NCBI RefSeq assembly: GCF_028389875.1
Contig: NC_084663.1
Coordinates: 120,241,801-120,305,800, forward strand
DNA from: Rhea pennata
Taxonomy: Eukaryota; Chordata; Aves; Rheiformes; Rheidae
Length of the DNA: 64,000 nt
Direction: 5' to 3'
In this document: one piece after another, positions 1 through 14,661 of the stretch
Numbering within the stretch: the stretch's first letter is position 1
Layout: the number at the start of each line of letters is the position of its first letter
Notes under the pieces: generated by a model
What the model was told of the DNA's origin: nothing
The model's input: only the letters and a program-made list of their open reading frames with translations
The model's database searches: none
Made by a program: the position numbers and the translations under genes

Positions 1-3000
1 TTTTTATTATCTCTAAACTGTCCATGACAGATGGTTTCCTGCCTTTTAGTATCTCCAGTAATGGTCTGAAACTCTCCTTGGCAGCTTACTTGAGGGCTGA
101 ACTTTTCTTAAAGCTATAAAGGTTCATTTATATTTAACCTAAATCTTCCCCCCTACCATTTAGGCTCATTTGTTCCAACTATACCCAGTTCCCTTAACTG
201 GGAAGACCAGGTAGGTCTTCTTTTCTGAACTGTTTTACCATTTTTGTTTTTCTCCTCTGAACTCAGCCAGTTTATCTGTGTGCCTGAAATTAAATGCAAG
301 CGCCCAGCTGAAACTTAACCAGTGCCAAGTACAGCAGAATAATTATCTTGACTATTTTATATGTGACAATTCCCTCACCACAAATCTACAAGGCTTCTGG
401 CATTTTTGTGACAGAATTATTTTGTTGGCTCATAGTCAGAGCATCATCTCCAGTGAGTCTAGAGCCTTTCCATCATCCTTCTGTCTAATCAGGATTTTCT
501 CCTTCTTTATATGGGTATCCTGTTTTTCAAAGAGACTACATTGGCTGTAAAACACCTTACCTGGTATGTATTCCCACTGCACTTCTGCAGCACTGGGATG
601 GTTCAGAAATCTAGATAAATGTCTTTATCTTCAGTTCTTTGCCCCACAAACTGGGCTGGAATTGGTGCGGACCTTTTTGAGCTTCTGCTTTCCCATTACT
701 AAATTATTTCAGTTAGGTGCAGAGATATCAATTAAAGTTTAAATCAACCTTTTTCGGAAGCTCAGAAAAGGATTAAATCACCTCATATTTTATTATCAAA
801 AGTTAACTTGTCTTTTCCTGGGATGACTAATTATTTGATAAGAAAAGTCTGAATATCCATCTCTAAAAATAGCCCTTAAAAGAAGCCTGAGGATTCTTGC
901 CGTATCTCAGCACATTGTGATTTAATGCTCTTCTATAAAGGCCAAACTGATTCTATTACTCACATTCAGTAGTGGTTTCCACCATAAATAATACCACTGG
1001 ATTTTTCAGAACTAATGTGACAAGGAAAGAAGGAGTAAGGGGATGACACGTTGGCCCCTCGAGTACATGAAGAAGTACAGTGACTATGAACTTGATTTGC
1101 AGCTTTCAGCAAAATTATATCGCTGTTTCTTCATTAACAGTTGTCATTTCTGCTGGGGAGCAAAGTGCACATTTAATGTAGTAAATGATGTGGCAATAAT
1201 AGGCAGAGTATAATGACAATAATTAATCATAATAATAATAGCAACTGCAACAAGGGTAATATTGACATCCACCCACCCACCCAATATTGTGGCATCTCTA
1301 CTAAACACATTAAAACAGTTCAAGTCCCACATATTCCAGAAAAATATTCCTTTGCATGGTGTAAGCATGCCTAATCATCATCCTGGTGTGGCAAAACTGA
1401 GCTGTGGGGAAGGCAACAACCTAGCTCGTTTTGGCACTAGGGACCTTACTGGCCCAAAGAAAGAGGCAGCCCTGGCTCCTGGGCCATGTGCATTGTGTTT
1501 TTAAATCTCAGATTATCAATAGTTTTGCAAACTCAGCCTGGTGTTGCACAGCTTTGAGGTGGTGGTAACCTGCAGAGTGATTTATCAGTGGATGGAGCTC
1601 ACCTCCTCCTGCCTCGCCTGGGAGGCAGCTGATACAAACAGGCAAGTCTTGTTGCCAAAAGGCCAAAAACAAGCACTAGCACTAGCTGGGAGGACTTTTG
1701 GGTGACCGGTCCCTGGGCTGCAGAGTCAATACCCTCCTCTTGAGCCAGAGTGGTCCCAATGGCTTCTTGGGCTGTGGCAGCTGGCGGAGAGGAAGAAGTG
1801 CACTCGTCAGTGGGAAATTGTAGCAAAGCGGGAGCAGGGGTGAACCAAGGGGGTTGCTGTTATGCAAGGAAAGGTGTTTTGGGAAAGGTGAAGGGGACAT
1901 GTATAGGGACACCGCATTTAGGAGGAGACACCGGATGTGGGCAGAGAATGACAGCAGAAGGGGTGGGTGGAGGGGAACTGGGGCAGGGAAGGGAGACGAT
2001 TGCCTGACGCAGAAGAGCTGGAGTATTTCGTTTCGCACTCACTCTTTTGCTGATACAATGAATTACTTAGATATTTCCCATTTAGTAATGTAAAACAAAA
2101 CAGTGCAGAGCTGTCTTTAGGGGATACCTGGCAGCGCAGCATGTGCTGAGGCATTGCAATGTGTTTAAGTTAGGCAAGGCAATTGGCAGCGTTTTAGGAA
2201 TCGCAGCTGTACCATGTAAATTCTGTCTCAGAGTTGAAAATAAAGATCTCAGGAGTTGATCGGTCATCCTGGAGTTTGCCCTTTAGACTTTCCTCTGATG
2301 TACAGTACCTAGAGTCTCTGAAGAGTGCCTGAAACATCTCTTTTAAATGGGATTTTAAAAGTGGGTTCAGAGACATCATATATGGAGAAATTAAAATCAT
2401 TATTTAGATGGAAAACATTTTTATTTCACTAGAAATCTTCTGCCATCAATATCCCCCTGATCATAGAAGTTTCTGATGGATACTCAGCCTTCTCTTTACA
2501 ATGAATAAGTTGGGGCAGTTGTTTTTATCTAGAAAATTAAAATGGATAAAATATAATTTGGAAGTAAGTAAACACAAAAGTCATTTTCCACTCAGCATTA
2601 GCTTACCTCTCAGTGGATATTAGACTTGGGTTTATTGAAAGATAGGATATTGTCTGGGACATTGGGATTTTAGTAGAATGGAACACAGACTCCAGTTTAT
2701 TGACATCTACTGCATAGCGAAAAGATGGATGATTAGTTCCTCTGTGTCTGCTCTTTTTCAGTATAGCCATTTTGAGCAGTACAAGGAAAAGGCATGCATT
2801 ATGCATCGTATTCTATATATTTTTATACAGAAGAAGTAAATTATCATTTCATAGCTAAAGAAGCACTTTTCCATTAATGCAAGATTTTCTTGGCACTGGA
2901 AAGCTGCCTAAATTTGCTCCATTCTTACATATTTACATGAGCTAGTTCCCATCATCTGAATTAAAATTCCATTATCCTGATTCTTTGCTCTGCATTGAAT

Positions 3001-4107
3001 TTGTAATCCTGCAAGCTTTGAAGTCAATAAGACTAATTTAAGTAAGTGTCAACAGTGTTTATACGTTATAGCTGCTAAAGCTTCAAGGTTAGGACAAGCA
3101 ACAAAAGAAAAAAGTAAGAGTAGAAGCGAAAGAGTAGAAGTAAATCTGGAAGGTGTCCAGTGACAAGGGGAATTCTCTGGATGACATTTTCTTGCCTGCG
3201 TAGAAGCAGACCGAGTTCCTTTGATGAAACAAATACAAAATGATAAATATCACTATTTTTCACTTGCACAGCATTCCTTCAGTGCTAGTGCACAGGTAGC
3301 ATGCCACAAAGGTGCAGCTGGCACAAAAATACCAAGGCACTAGGTAACAGCCCTGGGTGCCCCAGAGAGATTTACACTTCATATTTGCCCTTGAATTTTC
3401 TTTACCTGGCATACTACCTCAGTGCACAAACAGCCCCATGGCATGGGGCATGGGGCTGGGCTGCAGGACCACAGCATGGTGGAGGATGCGCCATCTCACA
3501 GAGGTAAGATATAAGTCTTGGGTCTGTTTGTCCACTGCAGATACCAGAGATATCAGTTCAAAATTCATCACTCCATGCATTTCTGCTGGCAGTCTTCTAA
3601 AACTCAGCTTACCCACGTGGTTCTTGCCCATGGAAGCAGCATGCCTACAGGCATGGTGAGCAGCCCTGTTGCAGAGATGTCTTGCCAGCCAGGGGTTCAT
3701 CACCTGACCTTGAGTTATGGCTTCCACGAGGGGCCTTGTGTTCCTGCAAAATGAGAACGAAGTGATAACGGGACAGGTCACGCAGCGGAGGCGGGGAAGG
3801 GGGCTGAACTCACTGCTTCATTCAAATGGATATTCATATGAAATCCTTGAAGACATCACCGGCGCTCTTTGCAATTCCTGTAGCTGCAGAGCCATAGCTC
3901 TGGCGAGTCCTTCAATTCTGCCTTGGAAATAGCTGACAATCTGCAGGTGATGGATTCCAGTCTTGCAAAACACCATTGAAAAGTGTTCTGTATCTGAGGA
4001 ATACAAGCAGACATGGCGAAGAAAGACACATTTACAATGAATTTGATCTCCCAGATAATAGCAGGATTCTCAGGGAGAGTCTTAGATATTGTGGCACTAT
4101 TTTTTAA

Positions 4108-4124
4108 TTTTTTTTTTTTTTTTT
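4108..4124. repeat. Poly(T) run
   Basis: A 17-base T homopolymer preceded by another short T-rich stretch. No flanking target-site duplication or retrogene sequence is recognisable, so I treat it as a simple repeat. Confidence 0.8.
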
Positions 4125-6267
4125 GGTCCTAACAACCAATTTTCATGCATTCTTTCTTTCCTGCTACTTCTTGCTAAAATAACCTCAGATGACTGACTTT
4201 TCTATTGACACACTACAGATAAGGCTGGATGGGGTTGCCGGAGTCAATATTACTATTTTTAGATAATAGGTGGAGGACTCATGCAAATCAACTTCAAAAG
4301 GTTACTTTTGTTTGCATGCTTTAGGCTACATTATTTGCCCTTGTGAATCCATTTTCATGTGCTGCTGTCAGTGGTGGTATTCTTCAGGTGAGATGATTAC
4401 TTAAGACCTGTTAACTCTCTTTACTTGCCTCTTCTCTGACATAAACTAACCTGCTGATTTCTACTTAAAAGCATCTTGTCTTTTGGCAGTAGGAATACTA
4501 GTGACCATATCAGGTTAAGCATTATTACAAAGATTATTTTCCAGTTTGATACTATTTGAAAAAAAATCTTTTGTTTTTTAGACAGTATCAGTCTAATTAA
4601 AACAAAAGGAAGACATGTCAAGCTTATATAGAACTAGATAGCAATTCAGACTGTATTTTTGTGGGTTATTAAATTTACAGTTGTCTCAGGAGACAAAATC
4701 TGCAAAAGCAAGTACCATTTAAAGTCATTGGCAGTTATGCTCTTTAATCTCCTGGGTGCTTTTGAAAATCTTTCTCAGACTGTGTAAATGTGCTATATTC
4801 AACCGCAACAGTTCCATGATGGATGAGATTTCTGCCACACAGGGAGGTTTAGCAGCATCTCTCTTTGCAGTTCAGTTCAGTATTATTAGCAAGCTCTCAT
4901 CTATAGCAGAATAAATCTGACTTAATTTACACCAGCCTCAAGTTCCTAGCCATCCCTTTATAAACATAGCTGCAGTGACACCTAATTGGTTTTTGATATA
5001 TCTTTTGCATTAAAAATAAAAACAAACTACATCTTATTATATACCTGTATCTACTAAGACTGTTGCAAGATTCACCTACAAGGAGATACTTGCAAAAGAT
5101 ACCACTAATATATGGATCAGATATTTTCCTCATGACTGTTTGAATGAATCTCAGGCCAGGTCCTTGTCTTGCAAGCCTTCAACTTGTTGGGCCAGGCAGG
5201 GCTGGATCAAAGCATTTGTAGCGTGTGCCCACTGTTCCTGTCTAGCGCAGGGAGCCCACCTCCAGGAGTCATACAATTAGTATGAGATAGAAACTCCATT
5301 TTCTAGTTTTTTACAGTTTCAAAGGAAGCTTGAAAATGTGAACTGAATACAACCAGTGCCTGCCGAGGTCCTGCTGGTGCATCAGCGCTTGCAGCAAGCC
5401 GCCCTCCAGCACAGCCTTGAAAGTCTCCAGCTTCCTTCTCTAGAGGGAAACTCACCTCGCATTGGGCCTTCTTTAGAAGGAGCTTCTGTCTGAACTGGAG
5501 GAGGGTTTAATCCCATTCCAGATGGAGTTGATCCAATCTGTTACTCCTCCATTATTTATATAGCACCTACATTTACTACAGTGGTGCTTATGTTAGAGAT
5601 AGTTATGTGATACCACGCGTAAATAGTTAATAAACTAGAAAGCCATAGTAAATGGAGACTTGGAAACACATCCAATAAATCCCTCAACAACAGAGGCCAG
5701 GCATTTGAGATAGACTACTTGCAAAGTAGCTTTCACCAAACTTGGAAGAGAAGAGCAATTTGAAAATGATACAAAACCCACCACTTTTAGTGAGGACAGG
5801 AAGCTGCTTTATATAACCCAAGAATTTTATGACTTCATTTCACAGCTAGTTAGAAATTTTCATTTGAGAGTCAAAAATCAGTCAGAAAACTTCAGTGAGA
5901 AACCGGCATTTCTTACATAGTCTTTTTTTCCTTTGAATCTGAAAAGAAAGAAAGAAAAACAGCCCCTTGCTACAGTTTAATCCTGGGCTTCCATGGTTTG
6001 GTAGGACCAAATACTTTAGAGAAATCTGTTTCTCACCTACATACATTCAACCAAAATAATTAATCTATGAGAGATTTATTTTTAAATATCTCCTTGACCA
6101 GAATGCACCATATTGGTTTTCTTACTTAGTGCAACATTGTAGATACCTTGTGTTGTGCTAAAGTTTTTATAAAACATAGCTGCTTCCATTAGTAACATCT
6201 GGATTGCTAAAATAAGATGCTAGTCTCAGTCTCTGGGATTACAAATTCTATTCAGCTGTTTTTGTTC

Positions 6268-6295
6268 TTTTTTTTTTTTTCTTTTTTTTTTTTTT
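6268..6295. repeat. Interrupted poly(T) run
   Basis: Thirteen Ts, one C and fourteen Ts. It is a simple low-complexity tract with no adjacent coding or retrogene sequence that I can recognise. Confidence 0.85.
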
Positions 6296-9200
6296 AACTC
6301 TAGTTCCAGGCTCATATACAGAGCACTATCTCTCCTGGAAAAAATCTGTGTTACTCAGAGGAGCCACCTTTTAAAATTTTGTTGACATGTTGATGGATGA
6401 TGGAAGTCTTTGTACTTCAGTAATGGAACAATTTAACCATCTGGGATTTCTTCTGGGCACTCGGCTATAACCAGTGTCTTTTGCCCTGGAACTGTTACAT
6501 TTTGTGAAGTCAGGGTGAAGAGAGAAACAAGTAACACCTTTCCGTAGCGATGAAATAAATACTTATCTTACAGGATTATCCAGTAAAGTTCATTAACTAA
6601 AATGTGTCAGAGAACAGTTTATTTTCAGCTCTCCTTTGCAGACAAAAGATCAATTTAAAAAGACATTAGATACTAGATATGAGGTGAGCTTCTGGTCAGC
6701 ATATCCAACTGTTATGTTTAGTTACCTGTACTGTCTATGCAAATATGTGATATAAACTCATGTATGTTTTAAAAATTCTGTAAGACGAAAGCATTAAGAT
6801 TTGATATTTTTATGCATACAGAATCTGCATTTTGAGTTCTAATAAATCCTCATGTGCAGGTGTTCAGTCCTTCCAAGAGTACATGCGTGACCTTTAAAAG
6901 AAATTGTTCGTTTACGAACCCTCCTGACTGGGCTATTTCAGTTTTACAAATGAATCCTAGTCCAAGGTCCAGGGGAAGCAAATGGGAAGTATATTCACCA
7001 AGCAGTCATCTTCTCTAATTGAATTCCTGGAGAGGAATAGCGTGAGGAGCTGCTGGCTGATCTATTTGCCTTGGCATCTGGCTGAGGGGAAACGAGTGGC
7101 AGAGATCAGTGAGAGAGCGACTGCCTTTCCTGGGTGAAAATAAGGCACAACACAAAAAATAAGGACTCTCATAGAGAAATATGTTTCCCTTAGTCTCTCA
7201 TGACTTTTTTTCCTGCAAATTTCTGTGGCTGTGACATACGAAATTCAGTTAGCATAAACTTCACTTTCTTGTTTAAAATGCTGTAGAGGTTTAATACAAC
7301 TATAATACATACATGTATTTCATTTCTTAAAACTTCTTTGCATATATGAGTGAAGCCTTAACCTTAAAGGATTTAATATTTATTGTATTTCTGCAATCTG
7401 GCAAGGTCATCTCTCTGCTGATATATCTGAGTTTAGAATTTACACAGTAAATACCATAATTATTAAGTATTAAAGAAAGCTAGAACTGGAAAAATAAAAA
7501 TGTTTTGAATTAAAGCATAACCATCTCTACCACAAGATTCTTGGAGCTCTTGCCAGTGTACATACCTGTTTTACTGAATGTTTCAAGTCACATCACAGCT
7601 CATACAAAAAACCCTTAATCTTTTTTTTTTAACGTTTGCTCCCTTTGCTTATCTACAATTTCCAAAAGTTGCCTTTTTTCTTCCTTTAGAAAATGTTGTT
7701 CAATCAGTCAATAAAATTTTCTTCTCAGAAAACAAAATGTGAATTCAAATATCGAGAACAAATGTGCAATAGTGAATTAAATGATTTTCTATGCTTTTTA
7801 GAGAAGAGTTACTTTTATGAACAAGTAATCTGCCAACTGTTCTTTGTTGCAATTTACCCTTCAGTTAATGCATTATGTCAAGCTTTAGCACATACAGGAT
7901 GAGATTGTTCTAATTTTAAGGTTGTGTCATAGCTTTTAGCATACTGTATTAAAAAAGCAGTATTCACCCATACGCATCTTCATCATCTTCTAAATGCTTA
8001 AGAATTGCAATTTAGCAAGTATAAACTAGTATACAAAAGTAATTTTTAATATAAATCTACAAAATATTTTAAGTTTCTTTATGCTTTAGGGTGCAAAGCT
8101 AAGCATTCTGTGCTTCAGAAATTCCCAGTTGTCAAAGCTGACAAGAAGGGTCTGCTGGCAGATGAGGAAATGTGACGGAGACCTCCTATCTTAGAGGCTT
8201 GAAGGTTAAAATGATAACATAGAGCTAGCATGATTACTGTTTCTGCAGTGTATGAGCTAAACAAGCATTCGTTCATTCTCATTTCTATGAGCTTGTAGGA
8301 AGAATGATGTCTTCCAAAGTTAACAGTAGTGATATCAGTTGCACATCATAATTTATTATCAAATTTCAGACAATTTTATGTTCATACACAGCTGATATTT
8401 TCAAATGTTTTAATGATTGACCTCTATCTTGAAAATAGTTCTGCAGAACTATTCCTCCTTCAATGAACTGTATAGCAACAAATGATTTCTAGAAATATTG
8501 CTTTAGCTTGAGACTTTGGTGGCCATAGAAAAAAACTCTGCTCTTTACTTCAGGTGAAAAAGGAGCTGATGTATCGCTAATAATGCATGAAATGTGCTTG
8601 CTATCAAGATCTATTGTTTCAAGTTACAAGTAAGTCTTGGAAAACAATCTTCTGTCATTGTCAAATTACCGATGAGAGCAATCTCATATTATGCCATGAT
8701 ACTTTTTTATGCTATAGCAGTCGGGTTGTCTCTCATAGTTCCACGTTTTTAGCAACAAAAAGCTCTTAAATTGTTATTCTCACAAGCTATACTAGATTTA
8801 TATCAATAAGCACACTGCAGTCTGCTTTGCAGTTAGCAGCTGTGGTTCAGTTCCATGTTCAGGAACAGGAAATGGCTTCTGCTGAAGCAGTAGTAAATCT
8901 CATGGCTGCTCTTTCCTCTGCCAAGCAAAACCATTTATGTACTCACTGCAGAAAATGCAATGCCTTTACTTCTTTTTGGAGATGAATTTTGCCTACTATT
9001 GTGGATACATTTACAGTTACAGAGCACAAAAGGATACATTTTGACCAGCTGACATAAATAGTACCTAGCTTCAATATTAGTCCATGGTCACCTTGACTAT
9101 TCTGCTTCTCTTGAGTGATGGACTAAGAAACACTGCCAGATGCTTTGCCACAAACAGGTAGTATTTATCTCCTGGAAAATATGTAGAATACACTGATCCA

Positions 9201-11594
9201 TCAAACACTAAGATAGAGCAAAACATCAGAGCAATCCTGGTATAGCCTACCAAAGTAATCGTAGCAGGGAGGGCACCTTGCAGGGTTCAGAGTTACATCT
9301 TTGCTGAGAGATACACTGTCCTGCCAAAAAGATGATGCTGTGGTTGAAAGCACATTTTGGGGGACATAGGCTAAATAGCTGCAGCAGAGCGTTCACATCT
9401 GATGTGGCCTTCCCACGCGAATAAAATGAAGTAGTGTAGGTGTAGTCACTCCATAAAGTGCACATGGGAAGGATTCAGATTTTGAGAGTGTCTTTCTTTT
9501 TCTTTTTTGTCTTTTTAGAAACTTGTGTTGACTAGAAATAGTTTCTTACTTTAGTGGTTTTCTTTCTTCTGCCAAGTTTGTCACTCGCAGTCAAGAAGTC
9601 CAGAGAGCCATAAATTCTACCACCAGCATCATCTCCTCCCTTTCAGCAGGGAATTTTCTGTCAGTGGCAAACTTATTCACTAGGCATCCAAAATCACTCC
9701 AGGGGCAATGAGCCTCCTTCAATCAAGGTAAAAAGCAGCTCCCTTCCTTCCAGACCGTTAGTGCAGGGCTTTGATACACAATTACTGAGGAATTAAATAG
9801 TTCATCTGTTTGAACAAGTTTATTTTGAGCCGGCATCATGTTGCAATACTTCTTTAGTTCCAATGCTTGAAGCTTTAACAATTCATGTTTCTGTCAAAGC
9901 AAAAAGATGGAGATGCAATTCAGAACTGTTTGGGCTGCCAGAAAGGCATATTTTTTTCCCCTCCAAGCAGCCTTCCATGCAGCTTTTGGCACCATTTTTT
10001 TTCTACCAGAAAAGCTCCCAATGTCATTTCTGTGCTTGCTACCTGGCTTGCTGGTGGCAGCTCTGCATTGTCCGTTTCCTTTCTGTTCAGTCACTGGATA
10101 AAGTTACAGCATTAATCATTAGATAAAATCATGTTACTTGCCACAGCTGATCATTTCTAAAAGAGCCACTCTCACTGGATGCCAAATAGCCTTCCATGGG
10201 AGGCTGCTGAGTGCTCCCTTTTGAAAATGCAACCACATACATACCTGTCTGCCTATGGCTCTAGGAAGCTAACTTGAGGCAGCAGTTAAACTGGTATTTC
10301 AGCTTCATTTTATATATGCAGCTGCAGGTACTTAAAACCATTCCTCTTTCCAGTAGTGGTGGAAAGAGTGGGATTGTATGAGAAAACAAAAGTACCTCTT
10401 CCAAATTTCACCAGAAATCCTAACAGATCTGATGGCCTCTTTGGAGGGGCTTAGGCATGATGTCATGATCACATCTCAGGCTCTGGTTGTAGAGGTGAAG
10501 GGGGGGGGCCCTGATGTGTCCTCCTAGGAGGGACCTGCCAGATTTGAAGACTGTATCTTTATACCCATCTGCTCTTTATAGCCTCTCTATAGCCTGAGCT
10601 GCTCACATGTTCTTATGAAGGGGTAGCAGAGGGACAAACTTTAAATCACAATCCATGCAGAGTATTTTGAATCAGTGCAGGCCAGTCACTTCGATCAGTC
10701 ATCAAGGAGAGAGCATTGCTGTGTCTCAGGCTGTTGAGCTACTCCTTCCATCAGCTTTTCTGCAGTAGGGTTTCTTTGATGTCCATCCTTGATTTTACCT
10801 TTCCCTGCTTTACTTCTCATCAGGAGCAATATACTTTATGACCATGGTCTCAAAATGCCATCAAAAAAGGCAAGTGATGATGTCTCCTGCAAAAGAGCAA
10901 TCAGCTTTCAGTGATCAGACACCTTTCTGTCTGCATAAGCAGGAAACTTTTCAGAATTCAAGTTTGTTTATTGCCTGAGCTAGCTAAAGGCCATGAAATG
11001 CTAATGTTAATGCTAGAAGCACATTACTGCCTCTTTAATTTATTTCTGCTAACTTCTGTTGATGGCAATTGGGTAAGCTAAGCTGCTAGTTGAACTGAAT
11101 TTGTTGTGCAATTTGACGTAAAAGCCACACTGGAAATAGATCTGTATTCAGAGGTATCTAATTAGGAAAACATCATGACAGTCAATGCAAATGTTTTCCA
11201 AGGCAGTGCATCTGTGCCCCATGCATCAATTACATATTGAGATTGCAATATCCATTTTCTGAGTCATAAAAGTCATATAACAAGAAAAACAGGCGCTTTC
11301 AGCCTGGCTGTGTGAAAGAAAAAGTGAGCCTCAGTGTTTGTTTCTCAAGCCTTTGTGTATTGTTTTCCTCAATGAAATAAAGTATGAAACAAGAAGCAAA
11401 ATTTTCAGGCCAAGATATAATGGATATCTGTGCAGTGTTTATTTGCTGCGAGCTGCAGTCTGAAGATGCCCACTCCTGTTGCATAAGGCCGCATGCAAAC
11501 ACTAAGGGAGCTCTCAACCCAAACTGCTCATCTTTGCAAGCCCCAATACCACGAGCTGCTCGGAGTATGTTGACCTGCACAACTCTATTTATTC

Positions 11595-11596
11595 TT

Positions 11597-11631
<35 letters not shown>

Positions 11632-11752
11632 TTTATTAAAGTACATACATGTGCATTTACATACATATATGTATGCATATGGACACACATATATACACAT
11701 GTGTGTGTATATATATGTGTATGTATACACAAGTATGTATATACACACACAC
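11595..11752. repeat. Composite microsatellite: T24, (GT)n, then alternating AC/AT/GT
   Basis: A run of 24 Ts is followed directly by a (GT)n stretch to about 11,632. About 110 bases of mostly alternating purine-pyrimidine sequence (ACAT, ATAT, GTGT, CACA) follow from 11,641. Open frames on both strands that cross this block translate to low-complexity Tyr/Ile/Cys/His-rich peptides. They are repeat artefacts, not genes. Confidence 0.9.
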
Positions 11753-13214
11753 CAGAAAAGGTCTACTCCTTCATGAACAATATGCAGGATCAAGGGCTAG
11801 CGGTTTCCTTTTTTAGCTTGAGCAAAGGTAGGGCTGACTGTGGGTCAAATTCTCCATGAGATACACTAACATAGTCTTTCTTATAGCTTTCCTCCTCACA
11901 CATTTTTTTTCTTCATTGACTTCAATATGCAGAAAAGTGAGGCCATTTGACTCACGGGGAATGCTCCCAGATGTGAGATCTTCACATCTGCTATTTGACC
12001 TCTTAGACCTGGTGTGAGTTACACTTGGGATAGGCTGAGTGCCTGTCACTAGTATAAGGAAGAGCCTCTCTCATAGATAAGTTATTTAATGCACTATGTA
12101 CTTCCTTGCCCTTCATTGTCTTTCTGCATCTCATTACTGGAGAAAATAAATTTTCTCTAAATGATGAAAAAAGCTATCAGGAACATCATTAGCCATTAAA
12201 AGTTCTTTGGAAAATAAAGTAAAAAATATTTTCTGGAGTTTTTCTTATATATGCTAAACTATACAGCTACTGACAAGCAATGAAAATTGTCTAAGTTATT
12301 TATTTTGAGGTGTATTAAAGTGAAAGATCACAATTTGGATAAGATAGCAAAAAAAAGCTTAGTAGCTTGGCTAAAATTCGAATGTTAATGTTCTTACAGA
12401 TATAACATTGATTCTCGGAGAGGTTTTATGAAATTTTTCGTTTAAGTATTTAAAATACTTTGAAAGCATCAGAAGTGCTGTAGAATGTTTTTCCCATGCT
12501 TTTAAAGTGTTATAAAAACTCCATTTAATATTTTTTAAAAAAGAACTTATTTCTAGTGACTAAGCCTGACTAAAAATAACCAGTTCATCAAACTCAAAAG
12601 AACAAGTAATTTTATTCAAGTTCATTTGAGGATTTGATTATTCTTTTGAAAATGACAAAGAATGGCAATCCTGAAAATCCAGGTAGAAAATTAGATTGAT
12701 CTCACAGATCTGTTTAGTTACTCTCCTTCAAGAGAATGAGTGTGACCTTTTTTAAGTATATTATTTTTGCCCTCCACATGCATAGAAAACTCTTCTCCAA
12801 GAAGTATTTATTCAGAAAGTCACCAGGATTCTATTTGTAGAACAAACAGAATTTAATGGCTCACAGTCTTATTTGAATATTCATGACAATGTGCATTTTT
12901 CCATTTAGGAAATAATTGTGTGGTAACCAAGCATTCAGATTAGCAGCAAAATGCAGTTCTTTCAGAAAACTAATTTACGCTGATTCTTGACGAGATTGAG
13001 GAAATTACTGAGTCCATTAGGGAAATGAAAAACTGTATGTTTTTATCTACTTGCCCTAGCCTTAGTATGTAAAACATGTCATTTACAGCTGATGTGCCTT
13101 CTAAGGATCTGACTATGACACTTTTCTGCAGACATTTTTGGAAATGTCCCACTGGAAATTGAAATTAATAAATGTTTTAAAAATGTTTAGTAAATGAACA
13201 CCTGCACAGCAGAG

Positions 13215-13246
13215 GGTGAAATACTGACCCGGTGAAATACTGACCC
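13215..13246. repeat. Perfect 16-bp tandem duplication
   Basis: The 16-mer ggtgaaatactgaccc occurs twice, head to tail, with no mismatch. This is a local duplication, apparently young because the copies are identical. No coding context. Confidence 0.95.
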
Positions 13247-13754
13247 AGGGCAGAAAAGGAGCACAGGAGTAGGTGCATCATCTCCCTCAGCCCCAGATTG
13301 CAGAGATGACCTATGATTATAAGCTAGACAAACATCTGTATTGTCATATATGACCATCTTTTACATATGTACATAGTACATACATGGTCCCAGATACAAA
13401 CCCTTATCCAGCATAGGTGCTGCTATATCACAAGACTATCATAGCTCACTTTTCTTTATTAAACCACTTAATATAAAAATAAAACATTGTCCTGTTTCAC
13501 CCCCATCAATTAATTTAATTATTTTCCTTCTCCGAAGGTCATTTTGCTTTCTGTTACGTTTCCTCTAGCAGCTGTTTTGCTAACAAGCTCAGATTTTTGT
13601 CCTGTAATAGGACACTTAGGGAAGTTAATAAGATTTGATAAACCACTTTGACCTGCCTGTATTTAAGCCAAATCACAGCAATGTTATATGAACTTACTTT
13701 AATAATTCATTGCAGGAGAACCTGGTTTCCTTTTAGCTCTTGCTTACAGAAATA

Positions 13755-13925
13755 AAAAGGCGTTTGGCTTCTGGGTTTCGTCTCGCAGAGCTGAGGAGCC
13801 GCCCCACCAAAGGGAGCGCCAGGTGGAGACCCCGTGCTTCCCACCCCCTTTTCCTCCCACCACCAAAGTGCGATATCGCCGTGCTTTCTGGCAGCACTCC
13901 TGATGGGGGGCTGGGGCGAAGGCCT
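13755..13925. other. Small GC- and CpG-rich patch
   Basis: About ten CpG dinucleotides fall within roughly 170 bases, in a neighbourhood where CpG is rare and base composition is AT-rich. A 65-codon open frame spans it but has no recognisable domain. It could be a small regulatory element, an orphan CpG island or a degraded GC-rich repeat. The sequence does not decide between these. Confidence 0.5.
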
Positions 13926-14661
13926 TTTACCTCCTGATGGGCAGCTTTAATTAAGCCTCCTCTCCTCTGTCACCACAAATAGTAATAGGTTTTGGAGCCC
14001 TGCTTACTCAGTGGGTAGATGAGCTCTTTTACGCATTGCAGTGTTTGGGCTGGTGATAGGACAAACATGTTTTCTACTGGGAGAGTAGAAAAATTTCGTA
14101 TTTGCTAATGCTGACAAATAAAACATGAGAAACCCGTTCAAACACAATTCAGAAAAACATGTTTTTTCACAGCTATGAATGGCACTCATTCAGGCCCAGG
14201 TGGCATGACGTGTCCATGAAAAAGGGTTGAGAAGGCAGCAATTCTCATGTTCAGCTAACAGTACTGCTGTCACAGCTGTGATAGGCTAAGTCTATCGGAT
14301 GAAAACAAGTTTTCAGGGAAAGATAAAATTTTCTGTTAGAGTAGTTAATATGAAAAAGGAAAGAAAGACAAGGTGGGGGTACACAAGCCCAGAAAATGAC
14401 CTGAAAAAAGACTCATCTGCCTGAGAACATCTCTATTTTTTCCAGCCTTTGGTGTAATGAAAGTCATACCTCACACATTTTGCCTTAATTACATAGACAG
14501 TAATGTATTACCTAGAACCTGTATTTGAATTGAACACATAGAGGATATAGTACAAATACTTACTCATTTGAGTATGTGTGTCTACATATATGTATGCAGT
14601 GTTAAAATTGTCTGTGTATACATGCAAAAATACAAGTCCTTCCATCCATAGACAGACACTG

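Noticed and set aside
11299..11793. A 164-codon minus-strand open frame rich in Tyr, Ile and Lys.
   Set aside because: Most of it translates the T24/(GT)n microsatellite.
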